The translations under genes and the position numbers were made by a program. 64,000 bases of DNA from Pseudomonadota bacterium (GTDB lineage: Bacteria > Myxococcota_A > Polyangia > Polyangiales > Polyangiaceae). Below the pieces are notes generated by a model. It made no database searches. It was not told the DNA's origin and was given only the letters and a program-made list of their open reading frames with translations. The stretch covers positions 62,001 to 126,000 of the forward strand of contig JAEYWK010000044.1 in assembly GCA_023431345.1 (NCBI GenBank), in the 5' to 3' direction. Positions 55,956-63,217 of this stretch are shown one piece after another. Position 1 is the stretch's first letter; every line of letters starts with the position of its first letter.

Positions 55956-57356
55956 CTATTGCCTCCGCACACAAGGCCCCTTGGCGGAATCGGCATACGC
56001 AGGAGACTTAAAATCTTCGGACCGCAAGGTCGTCCCGGTTCGAGTCCGGGAGGGGCTACTAGCTGATATCACGATGGTTCTAGCTGAACCCTCGGCCGCT
56101 TTCTCATCTCCGGCGCTCACGTCTGGCCCAGGTTGTGGCCCACCCTGCTTCGGCGCGAGCTCCGGCAGCGCCTGATCGAGCGGAGCCAGTTCACCCAAGC
56201 CGAGTTCCGACGCCGAGCGAGCGGCGCGGCGGTACTTGTTAATCATGACCGAGCTGCGGTGTCCGGTCCGGTCCGCTACCCACGACTCGGAGCGGCCGGC
56301 GGCGAGGCTGAGAGTCACGAACCCCGTGCGCAAGTCGTGCAACCGGATCGGACGCCGGTTCGGCGATCGCTCGGTCAATTCCGGCCGCCCGATCTTCGCG
56401 GTCGTGAGGTCATCGCGCAGCGTGTCGGCGAAGCGCGACCCTTCATCGAGTCCACCGAACACGCGGTCGGCTTGCTCGGCGCCCTCAGGCTTCAGCTTCC
56501 GCAACGCGGCGGCCACGCCCGGATGAAGCGCCCAGGCGCGCGCGTCGTCGGTCTTGTTCGTGTCGAGTTTTACGGCGCCGCGCTCCAGGTCGACGTCGCC
56601 CCACGTGAGCGCCAGCGCCTCCCCCCGCCGCATCCCCTCGCGAGCGAGGAAGCCATAGAAAGCACGGCGCTCGAAGGGAACTTTGGTGCAGGCCAGCAGT
56701 TGAGCGTCTTCGCTCGGGTACAGGTACGCGGTGGCCTTCATGGCCTTCACGCGCGGCAGGAATCCCACCGGCAACGGTGAGCGCTCGATGATGCGGCAGG
56801 GGTACACCGCCATCCGCAAGATCTTCGAGATCAGCTGCGCGTAGTGGCGGCGGGTTGCAGTCGACCGGGCCTCGTCGATCGTGGCCATGGCGCGCTCCGC
56901 GTCTTCCAGCGTGAACGCCTCGAGCCGGACGCCGCCGATCACCTTGTAGAGCCGCTCGAGTCGACCCTCGTCCTTGTCGGCACTGCGCTTCAGCTTCACA
57001 TGGTCCGGCCATTGCTTATGAAGCTTGCCGGTCGTCCAGTCTCGGCCGAGCGCTTCAAAGGTGACGGCGACCCGCTTCTTCTTGGCGGACGTCGACTCTT
57101 TGCAAAGCTCTTCGGCGACGCGCACCGCCTCGTCGAAGTCCCGATCGGAGTGAACGGCAGCCGCCTTGCGCAAGATGATCGGTGCCTCCGCGGAGTGCCC
57201 CGCGCTCGCGAGCAACTCGGCGAGGTCGCGCAGACGCGTGTAGCGGCGCTGCGCGGCTGCGGGGTCGTGGAGGCGGATGATGAACCGCCCGCGCAGGCCC
57301 TTGCCGTAGCGAAGCCGCACGCGGTGACCTTCCTTGCATGCCTCGAAGTCAGCCAT
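55956..57356 (-). CDS. Tyrosine-type site-specific integrase
   Basis: 466 residues. N-terminal DNA-binding region (~95-190) and C-terminal catalytic domain with R244 (GMRRGEAL), K268, H340-x2-R343 (HDLRTG), H366 (TGHRSS) and nucleophile Y375 (INKYRR). The full R-K-H-R-H-Y set is in place, so the enzyme should be active. A tail of ~90 residues follows the Tyr; about residues 434-461 are the antisense strand of tRNA-Leu, and the stop (55956-55958) lies in host DNA beyond it. The C-terminus therefore depends on the chromosomal side of the junction. The start overlaps the gene before it by eight bases. Confidence 0.93.
   Translation of the reverse strand: MADFEACKEGHRVRLRYGKGLRGRFIIRLHDPAAAQRRYTRLRDLAELLASAGHSAEAPIILRKAAAVHSDRDFDEAVRVAEELCKESTSAKKKRVAVTFEALGRDWTTGKLHKQWPDHVKLKRSADKDEGRLERLYKVIGGVRLEAFTLEDAERAMATIDEARSTATRRHYAQLISKILRMAVYPCRIIERSPLPVGFLPRVKAMKATAYLYPSEDAQLLACTKVPFERRAFYGFLAREGMRRGEALALTWGDVDLERGAVKLDTNKTDDARAWALHPGVAAALRKLKPEGAEQADRVFGGLDEGSRFADTLRDDLTTAKIGRPELTERSPNRRPIRLHDLRTGFVTLSLAAGRSESWVADRTGHRSSVMINKYRRAARSASELGLGELAPLDQALPELAPKQGGPQPGPDVSAGDEKAAEGSARTIVISASSPSRTRTGTTLRSEDFKSPAYADSAKGPCVRRQ
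55975..56058 (+). tRNA. tRNA-Leu(TAA)
   Basis: 84 bases. The acceptor stem GGCCCCT pairs with AGGGGCT (G-U at the first pair), discriminator A. D-arm with GGCGGAATCGGCA. Anticodon stem GGAGA/TCTTC around the loop CTTAAAA gives anticodon TAA. A long variable arm (GGACCGCAAGGTCGT region) marks a class II tRNA. T-arm CCCGG-TTCGAGT-CCGGG. CCA is not encoded. It reads UUA codons, which are rare in such a GC-rich genome. The element to the right is inserted at its 3' end. Confidence 0.95.
56018..56058. other. Probable attachment site (attL) at the tRNA-Leu 3' end
   Basis: The integrase gene abuts and overlaps the tRNA 3' half, the usual place for a tyrosine-integrase crossover. The span given is only the anticodon-to-3'-end region where such cores normally lie. 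The matching attR copy is not in the window, so exact limits cannot be read. Confidence 0.45.
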
Positions 57357-57855
57357 TGCGCCGCTCCTTCGCTCGCTTCACCGCGGCGCCCTGCACCTGT
57401 GTGTGCCAGTGCGGTTGCTCGGTGAGCGGCCCGTCGTTTACTACGGGTAGCCCGCGCGTGATGCGAACCCCGACGTAGAAGCGCCGCCGTCGGGCTTCAG
57501 CGAGCTCTGAGAGCAGAAGCCCTTTGGCAGCGGCCGCGCCCCCCTCAATCAGAGTGAGCCGCCGGGCGGACTTGCGACGCTCTTCAGCATCGGCCAGGAC
57601 GCTGAAGGCTGCTTGAGCTTCGATATAGCCCCCGCACGCCCCGTTCATAAATTCGCCCTTCTCCCAACATTGCGCCCAGCCCGCCTTGTGCTGGCTCCAC
57701 CTCTCCAGCGAGGCCACGGCCTGGTCCCGCGAGCACGAAGCCATCAGCATCACGACAGCCACGGCCCGGCGCTGATGCACTTTGAGCCGGCAGTCCCGCA
57801 GGACGACCCCGATCTCCCTCTCAACCTGATCCGTGGTAGTTTCTCGATTGGCCAT
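57349..57855 (-). CDS. Element protein of unknown function
   Basis: 168 residues. Mostly helical and basic, with four cysteines (RDCR, ASCS, AQCW, NGACGG), no signal peptide. It overlaps the integrase start by eight bases, so its translation is coupled to the integrase. A position immediately before int fits an excisionase or accessory DNA-binding protein, but I see no recognisable HTH and do not assign one. Confidence 0.6.
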   Translation of the reverse strand: MANRETTTDQVEREIGVVLRDCRLKVHQRRAVAVVMLMASCSRDQAVASLERWSQHKAGWAQCWEKGEFMNGACGGYIEAQAAFSVLADAEERRKSARRLTLIEGGAAAAKGLLLSELAEARRRRFYVGVRITRGLPVVNDGPLTEQPHWHTQVQGAAVKRAKERRNG

Positions 57856-57918
57856 TGAAACTCATCCTTTCGTGGTCTGGGCTCCGGCGTCTGAACCACG
57901 TACGGGGCCCGTCTTGTT

Positions 57919-58107
57919 TCAGCGTTTCGGCTTCTTCTTCGCGCCCAGCCTCGGACCAAATTCCCGCTCGTAGGCCTCCCGGATCTGCGTCCGGACGATG
58001 TCCGAAACGGTAAGCCCGCGGCGTTCAGCCAAGGCTTGAGCCATCTCGTACTCTTCAGGAGTCGTCACCAGGTGCATGCGGCGGGTTCGGCCTTGGTTAG
58101 CGGGCAT
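57919..58107 (-). CDS. Small ribbon-helix-helix-like DNA-binding protein
   Basis: 62 residues. After a basic N-terminus, MHLVTTPEEYEMAQALAERRGLTVSDIVRTQIREAYERE has the strand-helix-helix layout of CopG/Arc-type repressors (strand ~11-15, helix ~17-29, turn GLTVSD, helix ~35-47), then a Lys/Arg tail. An inverted repeat immediately upstream is its likely operator. It heads the minus-strand unit leading to the integrase. Confidence 0.65.
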   Translation of the reverse strand: MPANQGRTRRMHLVTTPEEYEMAQALAERRGLTVSDIVRTQIREAYEREFGPRLGAKKKPKR

Positions 58108-58112
58108 TGGTT

Positions 58113-58142
58113 ACGCGTTCTTTATGCACATAAAAGACGCGT
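58113..58142. promoter_or_regulatory. Inverted repeat, probable operator/promoter of the RHH gene
   Basis: ACGCGTTCTTTATG and CATAAAAGACGCGT are 14-base arms (two mismatches) around CA. It starts five bases before the RHH gene's ATG. On the minus strand, TTGCGT, a 17-base gap and CATAAA form a weak promoter overlapping it. Further CGCGT palindromes lie at 58169-58181. Confidence 0.55.
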
Positions 58143-58216
58143 CACGCAAGCGCGGTTTTTCAGTGCAGCGCGTAAACGCGTGAAACTATTGGCCACTTGC
58201 TCGAGCTTTTTCGACC

Positions 58217-58603
58217 ATGCCCCGCTCGCGAAGCTCGATCCAGAATGTCAGCCAGGCCTGCAGCCAGCTCGACGCGGACGAGCTCGAATCTGTCCAACAT
58301 ACAATTGGCAGAAAACCAGCCACTTTCGTGACCGAGTCTGGCCTCTACACGCTGATCATCAACAGTCGAAAGCCCGAGGCTAAGGCATTCCGAAAATGGA
58401 TCACCTCCGAGCACCGTTCTTCAGGGATAGCGCTAGTTGCTCGGTGGGGTCCACTTGCCTTCGATCGCGAGCACGAGTTCTTCGAGAGCGGCCTGCAGGC
58501 TCCTCGCTGCCGGCACCATGAGGCGCGCGCACTCCTCGATGTAGACGATGCCGACTCGACCGGCGTGGCACGGCGTCGACGCCGAAATCGCCGATCCGCT
58601 TGA
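58217..58603 (+). pseudogene. Remnant of a phage antirepressor Bro-N domain
   Basis: Residues ~10-65 of this frame (58244-58411) match the second half of the Bro-N domain: QACSQLDADELESVQ, then TFVTESGLYTLIINSRKPEA and FRKWITSE. The first half of the domain is missing because an in-frame stop occurs at 58181-58183. The expected VLPxIRxTG that follows WVTSE is replaced by unrelated sequence antisense to the next gene. It is the only plus-strand gene seen in the element. Most likely a decayed antirepressor that once faced the RHH gene divergently. It could also be a short functional protein. Confidence 0.5.
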
Positions 58604-58637
58604 ACTCGAGCTCGACCAGGTAGCGCTCAGAATCCAT
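58433..58637 (-). pseudogene. Small phage-type gene, apparent single-base frameshift
   Basis: ATG 58637 follows the ParB-like gene directly (TAAATG). It gives MDSERYLVELEFKRIGDFGVDA, then turns Arg-rich. Skipping one base near 58571 moves to a frame that reads CHAGRVGIVYIEECARLMV and ends ALEELVLAIEGKWTPPSN at 58433. The joined ~68-residue protein has ordinary composition, while each unshifted frame has an implausible half. This is inference from composition. The protein is not recognised. Confidence 0.4.
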
Positions 58638-59438
58638 TTACCGTTCTCCTTCAAGCGCTCGGATCAGGAGGTCCAGCGCTTCCTCAGCATTGCGCAACGT
58701 CGGGATCACTCTCTTCAAGTATGTCGCTCGCTTCGCATCGTCGGCAGGGCCGCGAGCGAGCAGGAAGTTGCGCATATCGATGATGGTCATCGGTAGCGAA
58801 CGCAAGCCTCGCACGAGGTCGAGCATCAGCGGCTCGGGATCGCTCCACGAGCAATCGACCTTACAGGCGAGGCCATGGCCTTCGTCGTTGAACATCGCTC
58901 TGGCAGCGTTCGTGAAGTCTTCGCTAGTGTGCCCCATGCGCGTTTGAACGCACGCTACTAGTTCGCTCCGTAGCGCCGCCGCCGTCTCAACGTCCGGGGC
59001 GTTCGTGCGCGCAGCAAATGCCTCGACGTCCAGCGTCTGCAGCAGATCCGCATCGTCGCTCACACGCCACCCGCAGATCAGAGCAGCAGGCACTTCGACC
59101 ATCGCCCGCGCCATGATCGGCACGCCTAGCTCTCGAGCTGTCGTGAGTCGGTGGTTACCGTCAGCTAGGCGCAGGGCCGGGGGCTTATCACTGGCGCCGA
59201 TCAGGATCGGAGGCAGCGGCTGAGCGATGCCCTTCAGCCACCGGTCCCAGCCAGCTCGCTGAACGTCGAAACGCCAACCGGTCGGATCTCGATCGAAGCC
59301 CGCGAACTTCGGTGGTGGGATGTGGTCGAAGCTAGAGAGCGACATCCACCTGAGCCGGTCGGGCTCACGTGCGTAGCAAGGCCACTTGCGCCGCTGCTCA
59401 GCGAGCGGGTCCTTGGCTAGCGCCATCAGTTTAGCCAC
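58638..59438 (-). CDS. ParB/sulfiredoxin-fold protein
   Basis: 266 residues. RLADGNHRLTTARELGVP (about 91-108) contains the DGNHR motif of the ParB-nuclease (Srx-like) domain, preceded by a region with LPPILIGASDKPP as in ParB N-terminal folds. The remaining ~150 residues are helical with no clear HTH. In phages, stand-alone ParB-like domains are common and are thought to be nucleotide-binding or nuclease-like. It overlaps the upstream gene by 13 bases. Confidence 0.65.
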   Translation of the reverse strand: MAKLMALAKDPLAEQRRKWPCYAREPDRLRWMSLSSFDHIPPPKFAGFDRDPTGWRFDVQRAGWDRWLKGIAQPLPPILIGASDKPPALRLADGNHRLTTARELGVPIMARAMVEVPAALICGWRVSDDADLLQTLDVEAFAARTNAPDVETAAALRSELVACVQTRMGHTSEDFTNAARAMFNDEGHGLACKVDCSWSDPEPLMLDLVRGLRSLPMTIIDMRNFLLARGPADDAKRATYLKRVIPTLRNAEEALDLLIRALEGER

Positions 59439-59839
59439 CCTTCGGTGAGCTCGCGCAGATCGAAGCGCACGAAGCCTCCGCCGGCGACGCAGACGCCGTG
59501 CACCACGTTCGCGGGATTCGCCTCGATCTGATCGGCAAGCACGCGGAAGACAGTCGGCATGTGCTGGGGTGCGCGCAGCAGGGTGAGCCCGTCGGCACGC
59601 GACAAGGCGACCACGTCCACGTTCTCACTACCTCCGCGCGCGAGCTGCAGGCGCGGCGGCGCGTAGACCGTCAGCAACTCGACAGCCGTGTGCTCGTCGC
59701 GGTCCAGCACGAACAGCATATGGTCCGGCTGGCGCACCGAAGCTCGCGCCGAGACGGCCTTCACGATGTCGCTGAGGTCGTGCACGGTCTGCGCGGCGCT
59801 GCGGATGGCTAGATGGGGCTGCAATTGAATTACGCTCAT
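59426..59839 (-). CDS. Element protein of unknown function
   Basis: 137 residues from ATG 59839, chosen because GAGGA lies a few bases upstream; the frame continues upstream without a better start. The protein shows mixed alpha/beta composition (MLFVLDRDEHTAVELLTVYAP, VVHGVCVAGGGFVRFDL). No recognised motif. First gene of a three-gene coupled set leading to the ParB-like gene, and separated from the fusion gene by ~130 bases with no other gene. Confidence 0.55.
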   Translation of the reverse strand: MSVIQLQPHLAIRSAAQTVHDLSDIVKAVSARASVRQPDHMLFVLDRDEHTAVELLTVYAPPRLQLARGGSENVDVVALSRADGLTLLRAPQHMPTVFRVLADQIEANPANVVHGVCVAGGGFVRFDLRELTEGWLN

Positions 59840-59968
59840 GAATCCTCGGAAGAAGCGCTCAGGGGGCGGGCCGCCGGTTCGGCTCTCGACTTCCTTCCGG
59901 CGACCCACCGCGCGCCACGCTTGATTCGGCGCGCTCCCTAACCCAGAGGGGTTGCCCTCGGTTGATGG

Positions 59969-61531
59969 TTACGAAGCTGCCTCGGAGAGGGTTGCTTCGA
60001 TGACGCGCCCTTCGCTGACTTCGTCGGGCGTGTAGAGCCCCGCGCAGACGTCGGGATAGACGGCGCGAGCGAGCTCGACCGCGCACCGGTGCCGGAGCAT
60101 CGTGCGCCGCCACTTGTCCCAGTTGCTCGGCTTCCCCGAGCGGCTCACACCGCGCAGGGAGCCGTCCCGCTGTCGCTCGAGTACTCCGGCATTGACGGCG
60201 TCTTCAACGGTGAACGCCATCTCGACCTCTTTCGTCGAGCCCTTGCGTCGGGTGACGTAGACCGCTCGATCGTCGGTCGTCTCCACGACGTCGAAGTAGT
60301 CGGCTTTGCCCGACTGCAGAACGAGCCCGACGATCAGCGTCGCGTGCATCGTCGGCTTGCCTTCGACCACGTGGAAGTTGGCGAGCGCCGTCGTCGCGTC
60401 TAGACCGAGTGAGCGGCCCCGCAACACGACCGCGAAGATCGCCTCGGGGCTCGGGAAGTTGCTGTAAAGCCGCGAGTTGTAGAGAACCTGAGCCATCTTG
60501 TAGGCCTGTGGCCCGCTCGTCGGCTCGAGCTCGAGCGCCCAGCTGCCAGCGCCGGACGCCTTCACGATGGCCTGCGGTTGGCTCACGTCGCCCATTGATC
60601 GAGCAGACGAGGGGGTGTCGCCCATGGAAGCCGTCGACCCGTCGCCCATTCCTCGAGGTGACGCGGTGGCCTCTGCCGACGGCAAAGGCGCGGTACCGGA
60701 GCGACGGGCCGGCTCTTCGTCAGACCACTCGTCCACTTCGTCGAACTGCGCGTCCACGAGTGGCTTCGCCTCGCGCTTCTCGAAGAGCTGCTGGTAGTCG
60801 ATCGGGGCGTCGCTCTGCAGCGTCACGAGCTCGATGCCTTTGGCTATGACGTCGACCGCAGCGACCAGGGACTCTTCGACCTTGGCCGTGCTCACCTCTT
60901 CGCCCTTGGCGAGCGCCTCTTGGATGCCGGTGATCGAGCCGAAGCGCGTCAGCAGGTCGGCCGCCGTCTTGGCGCCCACACGCGGCACGCCCTCGATGTT
61001 GTCGCTCGCGTCACCCACCAGCACGAGCCAATCCCGCATCTGCGGAGGCTGGACGCCGAACTTGTTCAGGACCTCTTGCGGCGTGAAGTACACGCCGGTC
61101 TTGAGCGAAATCACCGTGACATCAGTGCTGACGAGCTGCAGCAGGTCCTTGTCGGAGCTCGCGATCGTGACCTCTTGGCCTCCCGCGAGCGCGTGCTTCG
61201 TGGCGGCGGCGATCAGGTCGTCAGCCTCGAAGCCTTCGGCCTCCCAGAGCAGCAAGCCGTCCGCCGCGAGCGTCTCACGCGTCCGGCGGAGCTGCTCGAG
61301 CGCGGCCAGGTCTTTGTCGGGCCGGTTCGCCTTGTAGGTGGGATGCTTCTCGCGGCGGAGGGAGCGGGGCGAGTCGCAGCAGACAGCTACGAGGTCGAAG
61401 CCGGCCCGCACCTTCCGCACGAGCCCAACGGCGCGATCGTGCGCAGCGCTGATCTCCTCGTTCGCGCTGGAGTGCCAGCTCTGCCAGAACGCGCTACCGA
61501 GGTCGACGAACAAGACGGGCTTGCCGTTCAT
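59969..61531 (-). CDS. Fusion of a Pol I-type 5' nuclease and a RecT-like single-strand annealing domain
   Basis: 520 residues. Residues 1-~255 are a Pol I/T5-type 5'-3' exonuclease: D10, D53, TYKANR (65-70), E99 with E102/D104/D105, SSDKDLL (D127, D129), GDASDN (D174, D177) and the HhH GVPRVGAKTAADLL (181-194). A disordered linker (~262-335) repeats SMGD-like units. Residues ~340-505 resemble RecT/SSAP-type proteins: SPEAIFAVVLRGRSLGLDATTAL, FHVVEGKPTMHATLIVGLV, MAFTVEDAVNAGV, WDKWRRTMLRHRCAVELAR and GLYTPDEV. One chain would resect DNA 5' ends and anneal the single strand. The nuclease is confident; the annealase call is by eye. Coupled (ATGA) to the gene upstream. Confidence 0.8.
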   Translation of the reverse strand: MNGKPVLFVDLGSAFWQSWHSSANEEISAAHDRAVGLVRKVRAGFDLVAVCCDSPRSLRREKHPTYKANRPDKDLAALEQLRRTRETLAADGLLLWEAEGFEADDLIAAATKHALAGGQEVTIASSDKDLLQLVSTDVTVISLKTGVYFTPQEVLNKFGVQPPQMRDWLVLVGDASDNIEGVPRVGAKTAADLLTRFGSITGIQEALAKGEEVSTAKVEESLVAAVDVIAKGIELVTLQSDAPIDYQQLFEKREAKPLVDAQFDEVDEWSDEEPARRSGTAPLPSAEATASPRGMGDGSTASMGDTPSSARSMGDVSQPQAIVKASGAGSWALELEPTSGPQAYKMAQVLYNSRLYSNFPSPEAIFAVVLRGRSLGLDATTALANFHVVEGKPTMHATLIVGLVLQSGKADYFDVVETTDDRAVYVTRRKGSTKEVEMAFTVEDAVNAGVLERQRDGSLRGVSRSGKPSNWDKWRRTMLRHRCAVELARAVYPDVCAGLYTPDEVSEGRVIEATLSEAAS

Positions 61532-61710
61532 TGGCCCGCCTCCCCGACTTCCGTCAGCGGCTCGTTTCCTTCGGGGTCGTCGCTGGCGGCCGTGGTGTCC
61601 TGGGCTGCAGGCGTGTTCGCCTCGCCCATGCCAAGCAGCGCAGCGAGCTGATCGCGACCGGGCACATGGCCCGCGTACACGAGGATACCTTGGTTGAGTT
61701 TCACGGACAT
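61528..61710 (-). CDS. Small acidic element protein
   Basis: 60 residues. MSVKLNQGILVYAGHVPG at the start, then an acidic Ala/Glu-rich tail that looks disordered. ATG 61710 overlaps the preceding gene by 10 bases and its stop overlaps the nuclease-annealase start (ATGA), so it sits firmly within the coupled unit. Not recognised. Confidence 0.6.
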   Translation of the reverse strand: MSVKLNQGILVYAGHVPGRDQLAALLGMGEANTPAAQDTTAASDDPEGNEPLTEVGEAGQ

Positions 61711-62450
61711 GGGGTCTCTTCGATCTCGCGGAGGAGCGCAGCGGCTCCCCTCGCGTTCAGGTCTGTCGCCAAGTTGGCGCCGGTGAGGATGAGGGGTTGA
61801 GGTGAGCAGAAATCGGCCAGCGTCGGGCCTGACGCGGCAGCGAACTCGTTTCGGATCTGGCGCAGCGACTCTTCGAAGGCGGCCGGTGTTGGCGCTGACG
61901 CGAGACCGATCGCGAGGTCGAGCACTTTCGTAGGCACCTGCTCGAGGGACGTGGGCTCGCGCGGCGCCTCGCGCTCGATGAGCTGACCGAGGGCGAGCCG
62001 GACCACGTCGATGTCGGTCGCCGGCTCGACCTCGCCCAGGCCGCGCAGCTCCGCGGCGCGCTCGTTCTCGGCGGCCAGGATGCCAGCCAGCTCGTGCACC
62101 GCGGCCGCGAAAGCCGCGCGGGCCTTCAACGCCAGAGGGAGCGCCCGGCCCAGGCCCGAAACGAATGCCGAGCGCTGCGCCCGCAGCTCCGTGACGCGAG
62201 CTGCTCGACGAGCCTGCGCCGCCTCGCGCTCGGCAGCCTTTGCCGCTTCGAGCGCCGCCTCGCGCTTCTCCACGCGGAGCTTCTCGACCTGGACGACTCG
62301 ATCCGCTTCGTCAAGCTCCCGAGCCGCGGCGACCTCGGCGTCTGCTGCTGCCTCGGCAAACGCTAGGTGCGCCTGCGCGCGAGCTGCTCGGGCCCGTTCG
62401 AGCAGCTCGCGCGAAGCTCGGAGCGCTTCCGTCGCCTGCGCTACGCTCAC
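61701..62450 (-). CDS. Coiled-coil element protein of unknown function
   Basis: 249 residues, GTG start overlapping the preceding stop (GTGA). Residues ~5-140 are one long Ala/Glu/Arg-rich coiled coil; the C-terminal ~100 residues appear globular (DIDVVRLALGQLIEREAP, FEESLRQIRNEFAAASG). Its position just ahead of the recombination gene recalls phage helper proteins such as Gam or single-strand-binding partners, but there is no sequence support for either. Confidence 0.6.
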   Translation of the reverse strand: MSVAQATEALRASRELLERARAARAQAHLAFAEAAADAEVAAARELDEADRVVQVEKLRVEKREAALEAAKAAEREAAQARRAARVTELRAQRSAFVSGLGRALPLALKARAAFAAAVHELAGILAAENERAAELRGLGEVEPATDIDVVRLALGQLIEREAPREPTSLEQVPTKVLDLAIGLASAPTPAAFEESLRQIRNEFAAASGPTLADFCSPQPLILTGANLATDLNARGAAALLREIEETPCP

Positions 62451-62971
62451 GACCGGACTCGCTTCGTCCGCTCGCGCTCGGCCCGGTCCTGCTCATCCTT
62501 CACCCTCTGGGCTTCGGGAGAGAGCGGCGGCATCGCGCCCTTGGCGAGCCTGAGCTCGATGCCTCCTCCGCCGACGATGACGCCGTCACGACGCTGCCAG
62601 AGACCGCCGATGATAATCGTCGGCACGAGCTTGGTCTCGCCCGGCTCCCAACGGAACCGGACGCGCAAGTGCTCGGGCTTGTACTTGCACGGTGCACCCT
62701 CCCTCCCGAAGGCGTCGAGCGGGAGGCCAGACGAGTGCTCGTAAACCCACGGCCGCTTGAGCGGGTTTTCGATCGCGACCAAGCCGTAAGGCCTGACGCC
62801 GCGAGGGACGTCGATGCCGCCGCACAGCGCGCGCAGCGCGAGCGGATGCTGCTTCCTGAACTCGGCGTCCGTGGTGTAGTCCGTGAACGCTGGCTTGCTC
62901 TGCTCTTGGCTAGCCAGCTCGGGCACCTCGCCCAGGTCGAAGTCTTCGATCTCTGCTTCGGTTTCGCTCAT
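62447..62971 (-). CDS. Element protein of unknown function
   Basis: 174 residues. An acidic N-terminus (EAEIEDFDLGEVPEL), a middle domain with VRPYGLVAIENPLKRPWVYEH and VRFRWEPGETKLVPTIIIGGLW, and a charged C-terminal helix (AQRVKDEQDRAERERTKRVR). Two cysteines. Coupled to the coiled-coil gene by GTGA and two bases from the previous gene. Not recognised. Confidence 0.6.
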   Translation of the reverse strand: MSETEAEIEDFDLGEVPELASQEQSKPAFTDYTTDAEFRKQHPLALRALCGGIDVPRGVRPYGLVAIENPLKRPWVYEHSSGLPLDAFGREGAPCKYKPEHLRVRFRWEPGETKLVPTIIIGGLWQRRDGVIVGGGGIELRLAKGAMPPLSPEAQRVKDEQDRAERERTKRVRS

Positions 62972-62973
62972 GG

Positions 62974-63207
62974 TCAGCTCGCCGCGATGTTCGAGAGCAG
63001 CGTTGAGAGCGCCGTCGCTTCCGTTGGTTGTGGGTTTTGCGACCAGCCGTTGTGCGGGAGGATTCCCTGCACGAGTACCTTGTCATCGGCGCTCAGGCGC
63101 CGGTTCGCGGCCGCGTGCAAGCACGCAATCACCTCCGGATCTTTTTTCTCCGAGAGCAGTGAAAGCAGCGCGGACAGGGTGTTCTTGCTTTGGGTGGTGA
63201 GGGCCAT
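62974..63207 (-). CDS. Small helical element protein
   Basis: 77 residues: helical throughout, LSALLSLLSEKKDPEVIACLHAAANRRLSADDK. No motif recognised. An ATG start preceded by GAAAGGAAGAAC gives a good ribosome-binding site. Lies between the terminase-like gene and the coupled phage genes. Confidence 0.6.
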   Translation of the reverse strand: MALTTQSKNTLSALLSLLSEKKDPEVIACLHAAANRRLSADDKVLVQGILPHNGWSQNPQPTEATALSTLLSNIAAS

Positions 63208-63217
63208 GTTCTTCCTT

